DNA of 31,035 nt from NCBI GenBank assembly GCA_900539175.1, contig UQAW01000041.1, positions 1-31,035 on the forward strand, in the 5' to 3' direction. Of this stretch, positions 5,461 through 13,440 are shown piece after piece; the first letter of the stretch is position 1; every line of letters starts with the position of its first letter. The notes beneath the pieces are model-generated. The model made no database searches. It saw only the letters and a list, made by a program, of their open reading frames with translations, and was not told the origin of the DNA. A program made the position numbers and the translations under genes. The DNA comes from an uncultured Lachnospiraceae bacterium (lineage in GTDB: Bacteria > Bacillota > Clostridia > Lachnospirales > Lachnospiraceae).

Positions 5461-7551
5461 TTACTCTTCAATATCTTTTACTTTGCTTGCTCTTGCAGCA
5501 ATCTGCTTCTCCTGAATGTCGGACGGCGCCTGCTCATAACGTGCAAATTCGTAGGAGAATACTCCTGCACCGCCGGTCATGGAACGAAGGACGGTTCCAT
5601 AACCATAGATTTCAAGTTCTGGTACATCTGCTTCGATGATCGTATTGCCGTTGTGATCCGGATTCATACCCAGAACGCGTCCGCGGCGTTTATTCAGGTC
5701 ACCCATAACATCGCCGGTGAACTTGTCGGCAACAGTGATCTTCATGGATAAAATCGGCTCCAAAAGAACCGGTGTGGCTTCCATGAATCCCTTCTTAAAT
5801 GCCATCATAGCAGCAGTTTTGAATGCCATCTCCGAGGAATCTACCGGATGATAGGAACCGTCATAGAGCACGGCTTTCACACCTACTACCGGATATGCGG
5901 CAAGCGGACCGGAAAGTACGCCTTCCTGCATTCCTTTCTCCACTGCCGGGAAATAGTTTTTCGGAACGGCTCCGCCCACAACTTCCTGCTCAAATACATA
6001 GGGTGTCTCCAGGTCACCAGACGGCTCAAAGCGCATCTTTACATGACCATACTGACCATGTCCTCCGGACTGCTTTTTATATTTTGCTTCCACATCGGAT
6101 TTCTTGCGGATCGTCTCACGAAAAGCAACTTTAGGCTGGCTCAGTTCTACTTCCACTTTATAGCGTTCCAGCAATTTGCTGACTACGATATCGATATGCT
6201 GATCTCCGATTCCATAGATTAATGTCTGACGGTTTACGGAGTCGTTTACTACTTTCAAAGTCAGATCTTCCTGCTGCATTTTGGTAAATGCCTGAGAAAT
6301 CTTATCTACATCTCCTTTATTTTTGGGCTTATAACGTTTGGATGTATATGGTTTGGACACATCAATCTTACCGTACTGGATCGGACTGGCTTTTGTTGCC
6401 AGAGAATCACCAGTTCTGGCACTTCCAAGCTTCGCGATCGCACCGATGTCTCCTGCATGGAGTTCCGGTACTTCAATCGGCTTTGAGCCTTCCAGAACAT
6501 ACAATTTATTCAGTTTCTCTTCCGTATCCTGATCAACATTGTAAAGTACATCATCATTTTTAATAACACCGGAACAAACCTTGATCATGGAATATTTTCC
6601 AAGAAATGGGTCCACAATTGTCTTGAAGATTGTGGCAGATTTTGCCTTCTGGAAATTATAATCTGCCTCATAAACCTCGTTGGTCGCAGTATTGATTCCC
6701 GCACGCTTTCGTTCCGCCGGACTCGGGAAATATCCGCAGATGTCATCCAACAGATTCGATATGCCCTGAAGATTCACCGGCGAGCCCATGCAGACTGGCA
6801 CCAGACTTCCGTCATGAACGTTTGTGGAAAGGGCAGCGGAAATCTCAGTCACAGAGAACTCCTCTCCGCCGAAATAACGATCCATAAATTCCTCACTGGT
6901 TTCTGCCACGGATTCCATCAAAGTTTCACGGTATTTCTCCAGATATTCTTTAGAATATTCCGGTACTTCACATTCTTCTTTCTTATCTTTATCTATATAA
7001 CGGCGTCCTTTATTCTTTACGATATTAATATAGCCGACAAACTTCTCATTCTCACGGATCGGCATATGAAGAGGTGCAATCCGCTTTCCATATAACTCTG
7101 TAAGCTGTTCTACAACTTCACGGTAGCTGACATTATCAATATCCATCTCTGTTACAAAAATCATACGAGGCAGTTTATACTTTTCACAGAGTTCCCACGC
7201 TTTCTGTGTTCCTACCTGAACCCCTGCTTTACCGGATACCACAATCACAGCTGCATCTGCAGCGGCGGCAGCTTCTTCTGCCTCTCCCACAAAATCAAAG
7301 AAACCGGGGGTATCTAAAATATTAATCTTATTCTTTCCCCAAACAATCGGCACCAGTGATGTAGTAATTGAGAATTTACGTTTGATTTCTTCTTTATCAT
7401 AATCACTTACCGTGTTGCCATCTGTAACTTTTCCAAGGCGATTTGTAATACCGGAAAGATATGCCATAGCCTCTGTCACAGTGGTCTTTCCGGCACCACC
7501 ATGTCCCAGCAGCACCACATTCCTAATTCTGTCGGTTCTAAAAACGTCCAT
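5461..7551 (-). CDS. EF-G-like translational GTPase paralogue with non-canonical G motifs
   Basis: The 696-residue protein has the full five-domain EF-G architecture: GTPase domain (1-280), domain II, then III-V including the GHGQYGHVKM stretch and the C-terminal SYEFARYEQAP end. It should act at the ribosome. The G1 loop is GHGGAGKTT (16-24) rather than GHIDAGKTT. G3 is DTPGFFDF, with Phe84 where EF-Tu/EF-G have the catalytic His. G4 is TEMD (134-137) instead of NKMD. These changes place it with FusA2-like paralogues rather than the main fusA, which normally sits in the str operon with rpsL, rpsG and tuf. The start at 7551 is supported by GGGAGG eight bases upstream and a promoter at 7584-7612. 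GTP hydrolysis may be weak or differently controlled (inference). Confidence 0.88.
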   Translation of the reverse strand: MDVFRTDRIRNVVLLGHGGAGKTTVTEAMAYLSGITNRLGKVTDGNTVSDYDKEEIKRKFSITTSLVPIVWGKNKINILDTPGFFDFVGEAEEAAAAADAAVIVVSGKAGVQVGTQKAWELCEKYKLPRMIFVTEMDIDNVSYREVVEQLTELYGKRIAPLHMPIRENEKFVGYINIVKNKGRRYIDKDKKEECEVPEYSKEYLEKYRETLMESVAETSEEFMDRYFGGEEFSVTEISAALSTNVHDGSLVPVCMGSPVNLQGISNLLDDICGYFPSPAERKRAGINTATNEVYEADYNFQKAKSATIFKTIVDPFLGKYSMIKVCSGVIKNDDVLYNVDQDTEEKLNKLYVLEGSKPIEVPELHAGDIGAIAKLGSARTGDSLATKASPIQYGKIDVSKPYTSKRYKPKNKGDVDKISQAFTKMQQEDLTLKVVNDSVNRQTLIYGIGDQHIDIVVSKLLERYKVEVELSQPKVAFRETIRKKSDVEAKYKKQSGGHGQYGHVKMRFEPSGDLETPYVFEQEVVGGAVPKNYFPAVEKGMQEGVLSGPLAAYPVVGVKAVLYDGSYHPVDSSEMAFKTAAMMAFKKGFMEATPVLLEPILSMKITVADKFTGDVMGDLNKRRGRVLGMNPDHNGNTIIEADVPELEIYGYGTVLRSMTGGAGVFSYEFARYEQAPSDIQEKQIAARASKVKDIEE

Positions 7552-7583
7552 ATGTAATACCTCCCAAAATATAGTATGTATAT

Positions 7584-7612
7584 ATTTTACTAAAAAAGCG
7601 TTAACTTTTCAA
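7584..7612 (-). promoter_or_regulatory. Promoter of the EF-G-like gene
   Basis: On the minus strand TTGAAA (7607-7612), a 17-bp spacer and TAAAAT (7584-7589) lie about 33 bp upstream of the start codon. Confidence 0.7.
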
Positions 7613-7706
7613 GCTTTTTATTCAATTTAAACAACATTAATTTTGCTTTTTCTGAATATTAATTGTTATTTTTTATAAGTTTTCACTTTCTTCCTTCCTC
7701 TTTCTC

Positions 7707-7735
7707 CCACTTTAAACCGTTAAACTTTAAAGTGG
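7707..7735. promoter_or_regulatory. 10-bp perfect dyad upstream of the tyrA promoter
   Basis: CCACTTTAAA (7707-7716) and TTTAAAGTGG (7726-7735) form a perfect inverted repeat with a 9-bp centre. It ends seven bases before the tyrA -35 box, a common position for a regulator site. No gene upstream on the plus strand would need it as a terminator. The regulator is unknown. Confidence 0.45.
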
Positions 7736-7742
7736 TAAACAA

Positions 7743-7771
7743 TTGACATTTATTCCGACTTTTAGTAGAAT
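7743..7771 (+). promoter_or_regulatory. tyrA-aroA promoter
   Basis: A consensus TTGACA (7743-7748), a 17-bp spacer and TAGAAT (7766-7771) predict transcription from about 7778. This lies downstream of the in-frame GTG at 7775, which argues for the ATG at 7829 as the tyrA start. Confidence 0.8.
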
Positions 7772-7828
7772 AAGGTGAATAAACAAAAGTCAGATCTGAC
7801 AGATCCGGCTTGCAGGAAGGATTATCTT

Positions 7829-8929
7829 ATGGAAACAACAACTATCGGCTTTATCGGTCTGGGACTGATCGGCGGTTCTATCGCTAAAGCTATCCGTAAA
7901 TTTTATCCGGAATACAGAATCTATGCATATACCCACACACCGGAAACGCTTCAAAAGGCAGCGGCTGCCGATGTTGTCCACATCTGCTGTGACCAGGTGG
8001 ATGAACGTTTCGGTGACTGTGACTACATTTTCCTCTGCGCTCCGGTACGCACGAACATCTCCTATCTGGAAACACTCAAAGGAATCATAAAACCAACCTG
8101 TATTCTTACGGATGTGGGAAGTGTGAAAGGAGATATCCATCGGGCAGTCAATGAACTGGGAATGGGTGCCAATTTTATCGGGGGCCATCCTATGGCCGGC
8201 TCGGAGAAAACCGGATTTGACAACTCCGCAGACTACCTGATCGAAAATGCCTACTACATTCTTACACCCTCTGCCGAAACAACTCCGGAGCAAGTGGACG
8301 CTTACAAAAATCTGGTACACTCACTGGGAGCATTGCCCCTTGTTCTCTCCTATACGGAGCATGATTTTATCACTGCCAGCGTCAGTCACCTGCCTCATAT
8401 TATTGCATCCACACTGGTCAATGAAATTGCATCATTAGATGGGCCGGAGGAACATATGAAACTGATTGCTGCCGGCGGATTCAGGGATATCACGCGGATT
8501 GCCTCCTCTTCCCCTGAAATGTGGCAGCATATCTGTCTCTCCAACAAAGACATGATTTTAAAGGTCCTTGATGTCTATCTGGATATGATGCAGCAGGCAA
8601 AATCTATGGTTGCTTCCGAAGACAGCGATGGAATTTATAAAATGTTCGAATCTTCCCGTAACTACCGGGATTCCCTTCCGGACATGATATCCGGTCCAAA
8701 CCGGAAAGTTTTCGTCCTGTACTGTGATCTCTATGATGAGGCAGGGGGAATCGCTACGATTACAACGCTTCTTGCTATGAACAACATCAATATAAAAAAT
8801 GTCGGCATCATCCACAACAGAGAATTCGAAGAAGGTGTTCTTCGTATTGAGTTTTACGGGGAAGATGCCTGTACAAAAGCAGCTGCCGTACTGACAGACC
8901 GGAATTACCGGATTCACAGACGGGAGTAA
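7829..8929 (+). CDS. tyrA: Prephenate dehydrogenase with C-terminal ACT domain
   Basis: TyrA oxidatively decarboxylates prephenate to 4-hydroxyphenylpyruvate using NAD+, committing flux to tyrosine. The 366-residue protein starts with a Rossmann fold (IGFIGLGLIGGS, GxGxxG at residues 10-15). It continues with the prephenate-binding GGHPMAGSEKTGF segment and an SHLPHIIAS helix, and ends in an ACT-type regulatory domain (from about residue 290) that probably senses tyrosine. I chose the ATG at 7829 because AGGAAGG lies eight bases upstream and the predicted transcript begins near 7778; an in-frame GTG at 7775 would add 18 unlikely residues. aroA follows after 19 bp, so the two form an aromatic amino acid operon. 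Confidence 0.95.
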   Translation: METTTIGFIGLGLIGGSIAKAIRKFYPEYRIYAYTHTPETLQKAAAADVVHICCDQVDERFGDCDYIFLCAPVRTNISYLETLKGIIKPTCILTDVGSVKGDIHRAVNELGMGANFIGGHPMAGSEKTGFDNSADYLIENAYYILTPSAETTPEQVDAYKNLVHSLGALPLVLSYTEHDFITASVSHLPHIIASTLVNEIASLDGPEEHMKLIAAGGFRDITRIASSSPEMWQHICLSNKDMILKVLDVYLDMMQQAKSMVASEDSDGIYKMFESSRNYRDSLPDMISGPNRKVFVLYCDLYDEAGGIATITTLLAMNNINIKNVGIIHNREFEEGVLRIEFYGEDACTKAAAVLTDRNYRIHRRE

Positions 8930-8948
8930 GGAAAGGAAGAACTGATTT

Positions 8949-10229
8949 ATGAAATTTTCCAAATTATCAAAACCTCTGCGCGGCGAAATCTCCGTACCCG
9001 GAGATAAATCCATTTCCCACAGAGCGGTTATGTTCGGAGCAATCTCGAAAGGTATAACAGAAGTCACCAATTTTCTGGAAGGAGCAGACTGCCTCTCTAC
9101 CATCTCCTGCTTTCAGAAGATGGGCGTTTCCATTGAAAAACAGGATACACATTTATTGATCCACGGAAATGGTCTGCGTGGTCTTCAGGCCCCCTCAGAA
9201 ATTCTTGACTGCGGAAACAGCGGAACTACCACCCGCCTGATTTCAGGAATTCTGGCCGGACAATCCTTCTCCAGTGAACTCACCGGAGATGATTCCATTC
9301 AAAAACGGCCCATGAAACGTATTATGGCCCCACTCACTTCTATGGGCGCCAATATCCGCAGTATCCGCGGCAATGACTGTGCACCGCTTCTGATTCACGG
9401 TCAGCAGCTCCGAGGCATTCATTATGCATCTCCGATTGCTTCCGCGCAGGTAAAATCCTGTGTACTGCTTGCCGGACTTTATGCGGATACAAAAACCTGT
9501 GTAACAGAGCCTTATCTTTCCAGAAATCACACGGAACTGATGCTTTCTTATTTCGGTGCAAAGGTGGAAAGCCACGATACCACAGCTTCTGTTGAACCTG
9601 ATCCATATCTTATCGGACAAAAGGTTATGGTTCCGGGCGACATCTCTTCCGCCGCATATTTTATGGCCGCCGGCCTGATGGTTCCTGGTTCTGAAATCTT
9701 ACTGAAGAACGTAGGAATCAATCCGACCCGCGACGGTATACTGCGTGTCTGCAAAGCGATGGGCGGAGATATCACCTTATTAAACATCAGAGAACAGGGC
9801 TGTGAACCAACTGCCGATCTTCTTATAAAAGCATCCGGCCTTCACGGCACAGTCATAGAAGGCGCGCTGATTCCTACCTTGATTGATGAAATCCCGATCA
9901 TCGCAGTGCTTGCTGCTTATGCAGAAGGAACTACCATCATCCGGAATGCAGAAGAACTGAAAGTAAAAGAATCCAATCGTCTTGATATTATGGTTCAGGA
10001 ACTGTCTGCTATGGGTGTGAATATTGAAGGTACCGATGACGGTATGATTATCCGCGGAGGCAGACCGCTTCATGGTGCCAGAATCGACAGCCGTCTTGAT
10101 CACCGGATTGCCATGTCGTTTACAATCGCAGGTCTTGCTGCGGAAGGTGAAACTGAAATCCTGAGAGATGCTTGTGTAGCAATCTCCTATCCCGGTTTTT
10201 ATAACGATTTGAATCAACTATTGCGATAA
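8949..10229 (+). CDS. aroA: 3-phosphoshikimate 1-carboxyvinyltransferase (EPSP synthase)
   Basis: AroA transfers enolpyruvyl from PEP to shikimate 3-phosphate, the sixth step of the chorismate pathway. The 426-residue length is standard. Visible signatures are PGDKSISHRA near residue 17, the PEP-loop GNSGTTTRL near residue 87, and the C-terminal LKVKESNRLD and DHRIAMSF motifs. The loop is NSGTTxRL-like, with Leu where E. coli has Pro101. That resembles class II enzymes, which are generally less glyphosate-sensitive; this is a family-level inference. AGGAAG lies nine bases before the start. It is the second gene of tyrA-aroA, so both draw on the same promoter at 7743. Confidence 0.97.
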   Translation: MKFSKLSKPLRGEISVPGDKSISHRAVMFGAISKGITEVTNFLEGADCLSTISCFQKMGVSIEKQDTHLLIHGNGLRGLQAPSEILDCGNSGTTTRLISGILAGQSFSSELTGDDSIQKRPMKRIMAPLTSMGANIRSIRGNDCAPLLIHGQQLRGIHYASPIASAQVKSCVLLAGLYADTKTCVTEPYLSRNHTELMLSYFGAKVESHDTTASVEPDPYLIGQKVMVPGDISSAAYFMAAGLMVPGSEILLKNVGINPTRDGILRVCKAMGGDITLLNIREQGCEPTADLLIKASGLHGTVIEGALIPTLIDEIPIIAVLAAYAEGTTIIRNAEELKVKESNRLDIMVQELSAMGVNIEGTDDGMIIRGGRPLHGARIDSRLDHRIAMSFTIAGLAAEGETEILRDACVAISYPGFYNDLNQLLR

Positions 10230-10262
10230 TAAAATCAAAAAGAATAAGTAATCCCTGTTATG

Positions 10263-10294
10263 ATATGCCGCTGACAAATCTGTCAACGGCATAT
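10263..10294 (+). terminator. Stem-loop after aroA, possible terminator
   Basis: ATATGCCG-C-TGACA (10263-10276) pairs with TGTCA-A-CGGCATAT (10281-10294), interrupted by one C-A mismatch, with a 4-nt loop. No clear T-run follows, so termination may be weak or only 3'-end protection is provided. Confidence 0.45.
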
Positions 10295-10368
10295 TGCATA
10301 AAAATAAGCATAAAGTTCTCTATATTTACATTCAATTAATATATTCTTTTCATTTCTTTAACAAATAC

Positions 10369-10398
10369 TTGAATTTACTCCTCGCTCTAAGGTATAAT
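10369..10398 (+). promoter_or_regulatory. Promoter of the Na/Pi cotransporter gene
   Basis: TTGAAT (10369-10374), an 18-bp spacer and a perfect TATAAT (10393-10398) precede a leader of about 75 nt. The surrounding 10295-10479 holds no gene; an open frame runs through it in phase with the transporter but lacks a ribosome binding site at 10294. Confidence 0.65.
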
Positions 10399-10479
10399 TT
10401 GATTGTATGGATTTTTGTAACTGTATTGATACTGAACAGTTATGAATTTTTCAGAATATACGATAAGAGGAGAAAAGCA

Positions 10480-12240
10480 GTGGACATATTTGGAATTTTA
10501 ACACTGGTCGGCGGTCTCGCCATGTTTCTTTTTGGTATGAATACCATGGGTGACGGACTGACAAAACTTTCCGGCGGCAAATTAGAGAAGCTTCTGGAAC
10601 GTCTCACTTCCAACCGGCTGACCGCCGTTTTGCTCGGCGCCGCCGTAACTGCCGTTATTCAGTCATCTTCAGCGACCACGGTCATGGCTGTAGGATTTGT
10701 CAATTCCGGCATTATGAAGTTATCCCAGGCAGTTGGTATCATCATGGGTGCAAATGTCGGCACCACAATTACTTCATGGATTTTAAGTCTCACAGGTATT
10801 GAAAGTTCCAGTTTCTTTATCAAGATGCTGAACCCTTCTTCTTTCTCACCGATTCTTGCTGTTATCGGTGTATTCATGCTGTTGTTTTCCAAAAGCGACA
10901 AAAAGAAGACTGTCGGAACTATGATGTGCGGTTTCTCGATCCTTATGTTCGGCATGAACACGATGAGTTCATCGGTAGCTCCTCTGGCAGATGTACCGGA
11001 ATTCACAAGTATATTGACAAAATTCTCCAACCCGATTCTTGGAGTGCTTGCAGGTACCATCCTGACCGCTATCATTCAAAGCTCCGCCGCGTCTATCGGT
11101 ATTCTTCAGGCGCTGTGCGTAACCGGTACCGTAAGCTATGCAGTGGCGCTTCCGATCATCATGGGACAGAATATTGGAACCTGTATTACGGCAATCCTCT
11201 CTTCGATTGGCTCGAGCACCAATGGAAAACGGACCGCTGCCGTTCATCTTTACTTTAATCTTCTGGGAACCATTATCTTTATGCTGATTTTCTATGGCTT
11301 GAACACCGTAATTGGTTTCAGCTTTATGGAAACTGCCGTTGCCCCCGCCGGAATCGCAGTAATTCATTCCGGATTTAATATCTTTGCAACCTTAATTATG
11401 TTTCCATTCGGCAGCCTTCTTGAAAAGCTTGCCCGTCTTACAGTTCCTGCCAAAAATGAGATACAGGTCGATGAGGCAAACCAGCTGTTGGATACCCGCT
11501 TTCTGGATACCCCTGCCGTTGCATTGGAACGCTGCAAAAATGTTGCCGCTAAGATGGCGGAACTTACCAAAGATGGTCTTATAACCGCTATCAATCTGTT
11601 TGAAACTTATAACGAGGACAAGGCTCTCCTTGTAGCAGATCTGGAAAATCGTGTAGATCATTATGAAGACGCATTGGGCACTTACATGGTAAAACTCAGC
11701 AGTAAAACCCTCGGCGACAGGGACAGTCAGACATTATCCATGCTGCTTCACTGTATCGGAGACCTTGAGCGTATTTCTGACCACAGTGTCAATATTATGC
11801 AGTCTGCCAGCGAAATAACGAAAAAAGGACTTAAATTTTCGGAAGGCGCAGGTAAGGAATTACGGGTTTACAGCCAGGCAGTAAAAGATATCGTAGAACT
11901 TTCTGTCCATGTATTCTTAAATGAAGATGTGGAAGATGCGAAGAAAGTAGAACCTATGGAAGAGCTGATTGATGATTTAAACGCGAAGATCAAAACCCAT
12001 CACATCCGTCGGCTTCAGAGCGGAAAATGCACACTCGAACTGGGATTTATTCTTTCGGATGTAATGACTGATTTTGAACGTGTTTCCGATCATTGTTCGA
12101 ATATCGCAGTTTGTGTATCACAGATTCACAGCGGCGGATTTGATACTCACGAATATCTGCAATATGTCAAGAGCGGTAATGACGAAGACTTTGAAAAAGA
12201 ATATCATATGCTGAAAGAAAAATATAAATTACCTTCTTGA
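10480..12240 (+). CDS. Na/Pi cotransporter family protein with PhoU-like C-terminal domain
   Basis: The protein belongs to the NptA/YjbB-type Na+/phosphate cotransporter family of the inner membrane. Two inverted Na_Pi_cotrans repeats are visible, each with the hallmark QSS motif: IQSSSATTVMA (about residue 59) and IQSSAASIGIL (about residue 200), embedded in hydrophobic helices over residues 1-320. Residues from about 330 on are soluble and helical and resemble PhoU, with paired E/D-rich helices (DLERISDHSVNI, DFERVSDHCSNI). I place the start at the GTG at 10480 (586 residues), with AGAGGAG upstream; an extension back to 10294 would begin before the predicted transcript. It is a single-gene unit. 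Direction of phosphate movement cannot be read from the sequence. Confidence 0.9.
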   Translation: MDIFGILTLVGGLAMFLFGMNTMGDGLTKLSGGKLEKLLERLTSNRLTAVLLGAAVTAVIQSSSATTVMAVGFVNSGIMKLSQAVGIIMGANVGTTITSWILSLTGIESSSFFIKMLNPSSFSPILAVIGVFMLLFSKSDKKKTVGTMMCGFSILMFGMNTMSSSVAPLADVPEFTSILTKFSNPILGVLAGTILTAIIQSSAASIGILQALCVTGTVSYAVALPIIMGQNIGTCITAILSSIGSSTNGKRTAAVHLYFNLLGTIIFMLIFYGLNTVIGFSFMETAVAPAGIAVIHSGFNIFATLIMFPFGSLLEKLARLTVPAKNEIQVDEANQLLDTRFLDTPAVALERCKNVAAKMAELTKDGLITAINLFETYNEDKALLVADLENRVDHYEDALGTYMVKLSSKTLGDRDSQTLSMLLHCIGDLERISDHSVNIMQSASEITKKGLKFSEGAGKELRVYSQAVKDIVELSVHVFLNEDVEDAKKVEPMEELIDDLNAKIKTHHIRRLQSGKCTLELGFILSDVMTDFERVSDHCSNIAVCVSQIHSGGFDTHEYLQYVKSGNDEDFEKEYHMLKEKYKLPS

Positions 12241-12244
12241 AAAC

Positions 12245-12285
12245 AAGAGCAGGTCAAAGAGAAATATCTCTTTTGACCTGCTCTT
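12245..12285. terminator. Shared terminator between convergent genes
   Basis: AAGAGCAGGTCAAAGAGA (12245-12262) pairs with 12267-12285 with a single bulged base and a 4-nt loop. It lies between the ends of the Na/Pi gene and queA and probably ends transcription from both sides, although neither T-run is strong. Confidence 0.65.
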
Positions 12286-12309
12286 ATCATCTCCATATGA
12301 AAAGAAGTA

Positions 12310-13335
12310 TCATTGTATCAACATCGCATCCCCAAAAGAAAAGAAACGGTAACGCTCTTTCACAGCCTCCTCATAGGCAGCCATAATATGTTCTTTTCCG
12401 GCAAGCGCTGAAACCAGCATAAGCAACGTCGATTCCGGAAGATGAAAATTTGTAATCAGTCCGTCAATCATCTTAAACTGGTATCCCGGATAAATAAAAA
12501 TCTCCGTCCATCCGCTTCCCGCTTTCAAAATCCCATCCGCCGAAGCCGCGGATTCTAACGTCCTGCAGCTTGTTGTTCCAACTGAAATCACCCGATGCCC
12601 CGATGCTTTTGTATCATTGATCAATTTCGCCTGATCTTCTTCCACAATATAGAATTCCGAATGCATGTGATGCTGGGTTACATCTTCCACTTTTACCGGA
12701 CGAAAGGTTCCAAGACCTACGTGCAGCGTCACATGAGCAATCCTGACCCCCATTTCTTCCACCTGTTTCAGCAGTTCCCGGGTAAAGTGAAGCCCTGCCG
12801 TAGGTGCTGCTGCGGAGCCCTCATTCTTTGCATAGACGGTCTGATAGCGATTCTTGTCCTGAAGCTTATGTGTAATATAGGGGGGCAGAGGCATCTCACC
12901 CAGACGATCCAGAATCTCTTCAAAAATCCCCTCATAATGAAATTGAATCAGGCGGTTTCCTTCTTCCACCACATCCAATACCTCTCCGGTTAGAAGTCCT
13001 TCTCCAAAAGATATCACGGTTCCCGGTTTGCACTTTTTCCCAGGTTTTACAAGGGTTTCCCAGATATCATGTTCTTTTCTTTTCAGCAGCAGAATCTCAA
13101 TTGCTGCATCTGTGCCCACCTTTCGCCCGTAAAGGCGCGCCGGAAGCACTTTCGTATCATTAATTACCAGACAGTCCCCCGGCTGCAGATACTGTAAGAT
13201 ATCCCGGAACTTTCCATGTACGATCTCTCCTGTTACTTTATCCAAATGCATCAGTCTGGAAGCGCTTCGATCCTCAAGTGGATCCTGCGCAATCAGTTCC
13301 TGCGGCAAATCATAATAAAAATCTGATGTTTTCAT
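12310..13335 (-). CDS. queA: tRNA preQ1(34) S-adenosylmethionine ribosyltransferase-isomerase
   Basis: QueA transfers and isomerises the ribosyl group of SAM onto preQ1 at tRNA position 34, forming epoxyqueuosine, the penultimate step of queuosine synthesis. The 341-residue form begins MKTSDFYYDLPQELIAQ, the standard QueA N-terminus. Conserved segments DRSASRLM, VINDTKVLPARL, PTAGLHFT, HVTLHVGLGTF, VGTTSCRTLES and TNFHLPESTLLMLVSA run in the expected order. I moved the start to 13335 because the protein family begins there and AGGGGA lies about 12 bases upstream; the ATG at 13383 would add 16 unconserved residues. It lies downstream of the MFS gene on the same strand and may be cotranscribed. 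No preQ1 riboswitch was recognised. Confidence 0.96.
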   Translation of the reverse strand: MKTSDFYYDLPQELIAQDPLEDRSASRLMHLDKVTGEIVHGKFRDILQYLQPGDCLVINDTKVLPARLYGRKVGTDAAIEILLLKRKEHDIWETLVKPGKKCKPGTVISFGEGLLTGEVLDVVEEGNRLIQFHYEGIFEEILDRLGEMPLPPYITHKLQDKNRYQTVYAKNEGSAAAPTAGLHFTRELLKQVEEMGVRIAHVTLHVGLGTFRPVKVEDVTQHHMHSEFYIVEEDQAKLINDTKASGHRVISVGTTSCRTLESAASADGILKAGSGWTEIFIYPGYQFKMIDGLITNFHLPESTLLMLVSALAGKEHIMAAYEEAVKERYRFFSFGDAMLIQ

Positions 13336-13440
13336 CGCTTTTTTATTCCCCTTTATTTCTCTCTGTACCATATATAAGAACACAGGACAACAATTTCCAG
13401 ATTGTCTCTCCCGACTCTTACTTTTATCTATCCTATCATA

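Noticed and set aside
5461..7551. Ribosomal protection (TetM-type) resistance protein
   Set aside because: The G1/G3/G4 motifs and the C-terminal region fit FusA2-like EF-G paralogues; TetM-type proteins keep DTPGH and NKxD, and no resistance or mobile context is present.
7775..7828. GTG at 7775 as the tyrA start
   Set aside because: It lies at or before the predicted transcription start and has no good ribosome binding site, whereas the ATG at 7829 does.
10294..10479. 62-residue N-terminal extension of the Na/Pi cotransporter
   Set aside because: The extension begins upstream of the predicted promoter, lacks a ribosome binding site and is not part of the family; the GTG at 10480 has AGAGGAG upstream.
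13336..13440. preQ1 riboswitch before queA
   Set aside because: The short gap shows no preQ1-type hairpin with an A-rich tail, and queA may be read from the MFS promoter.
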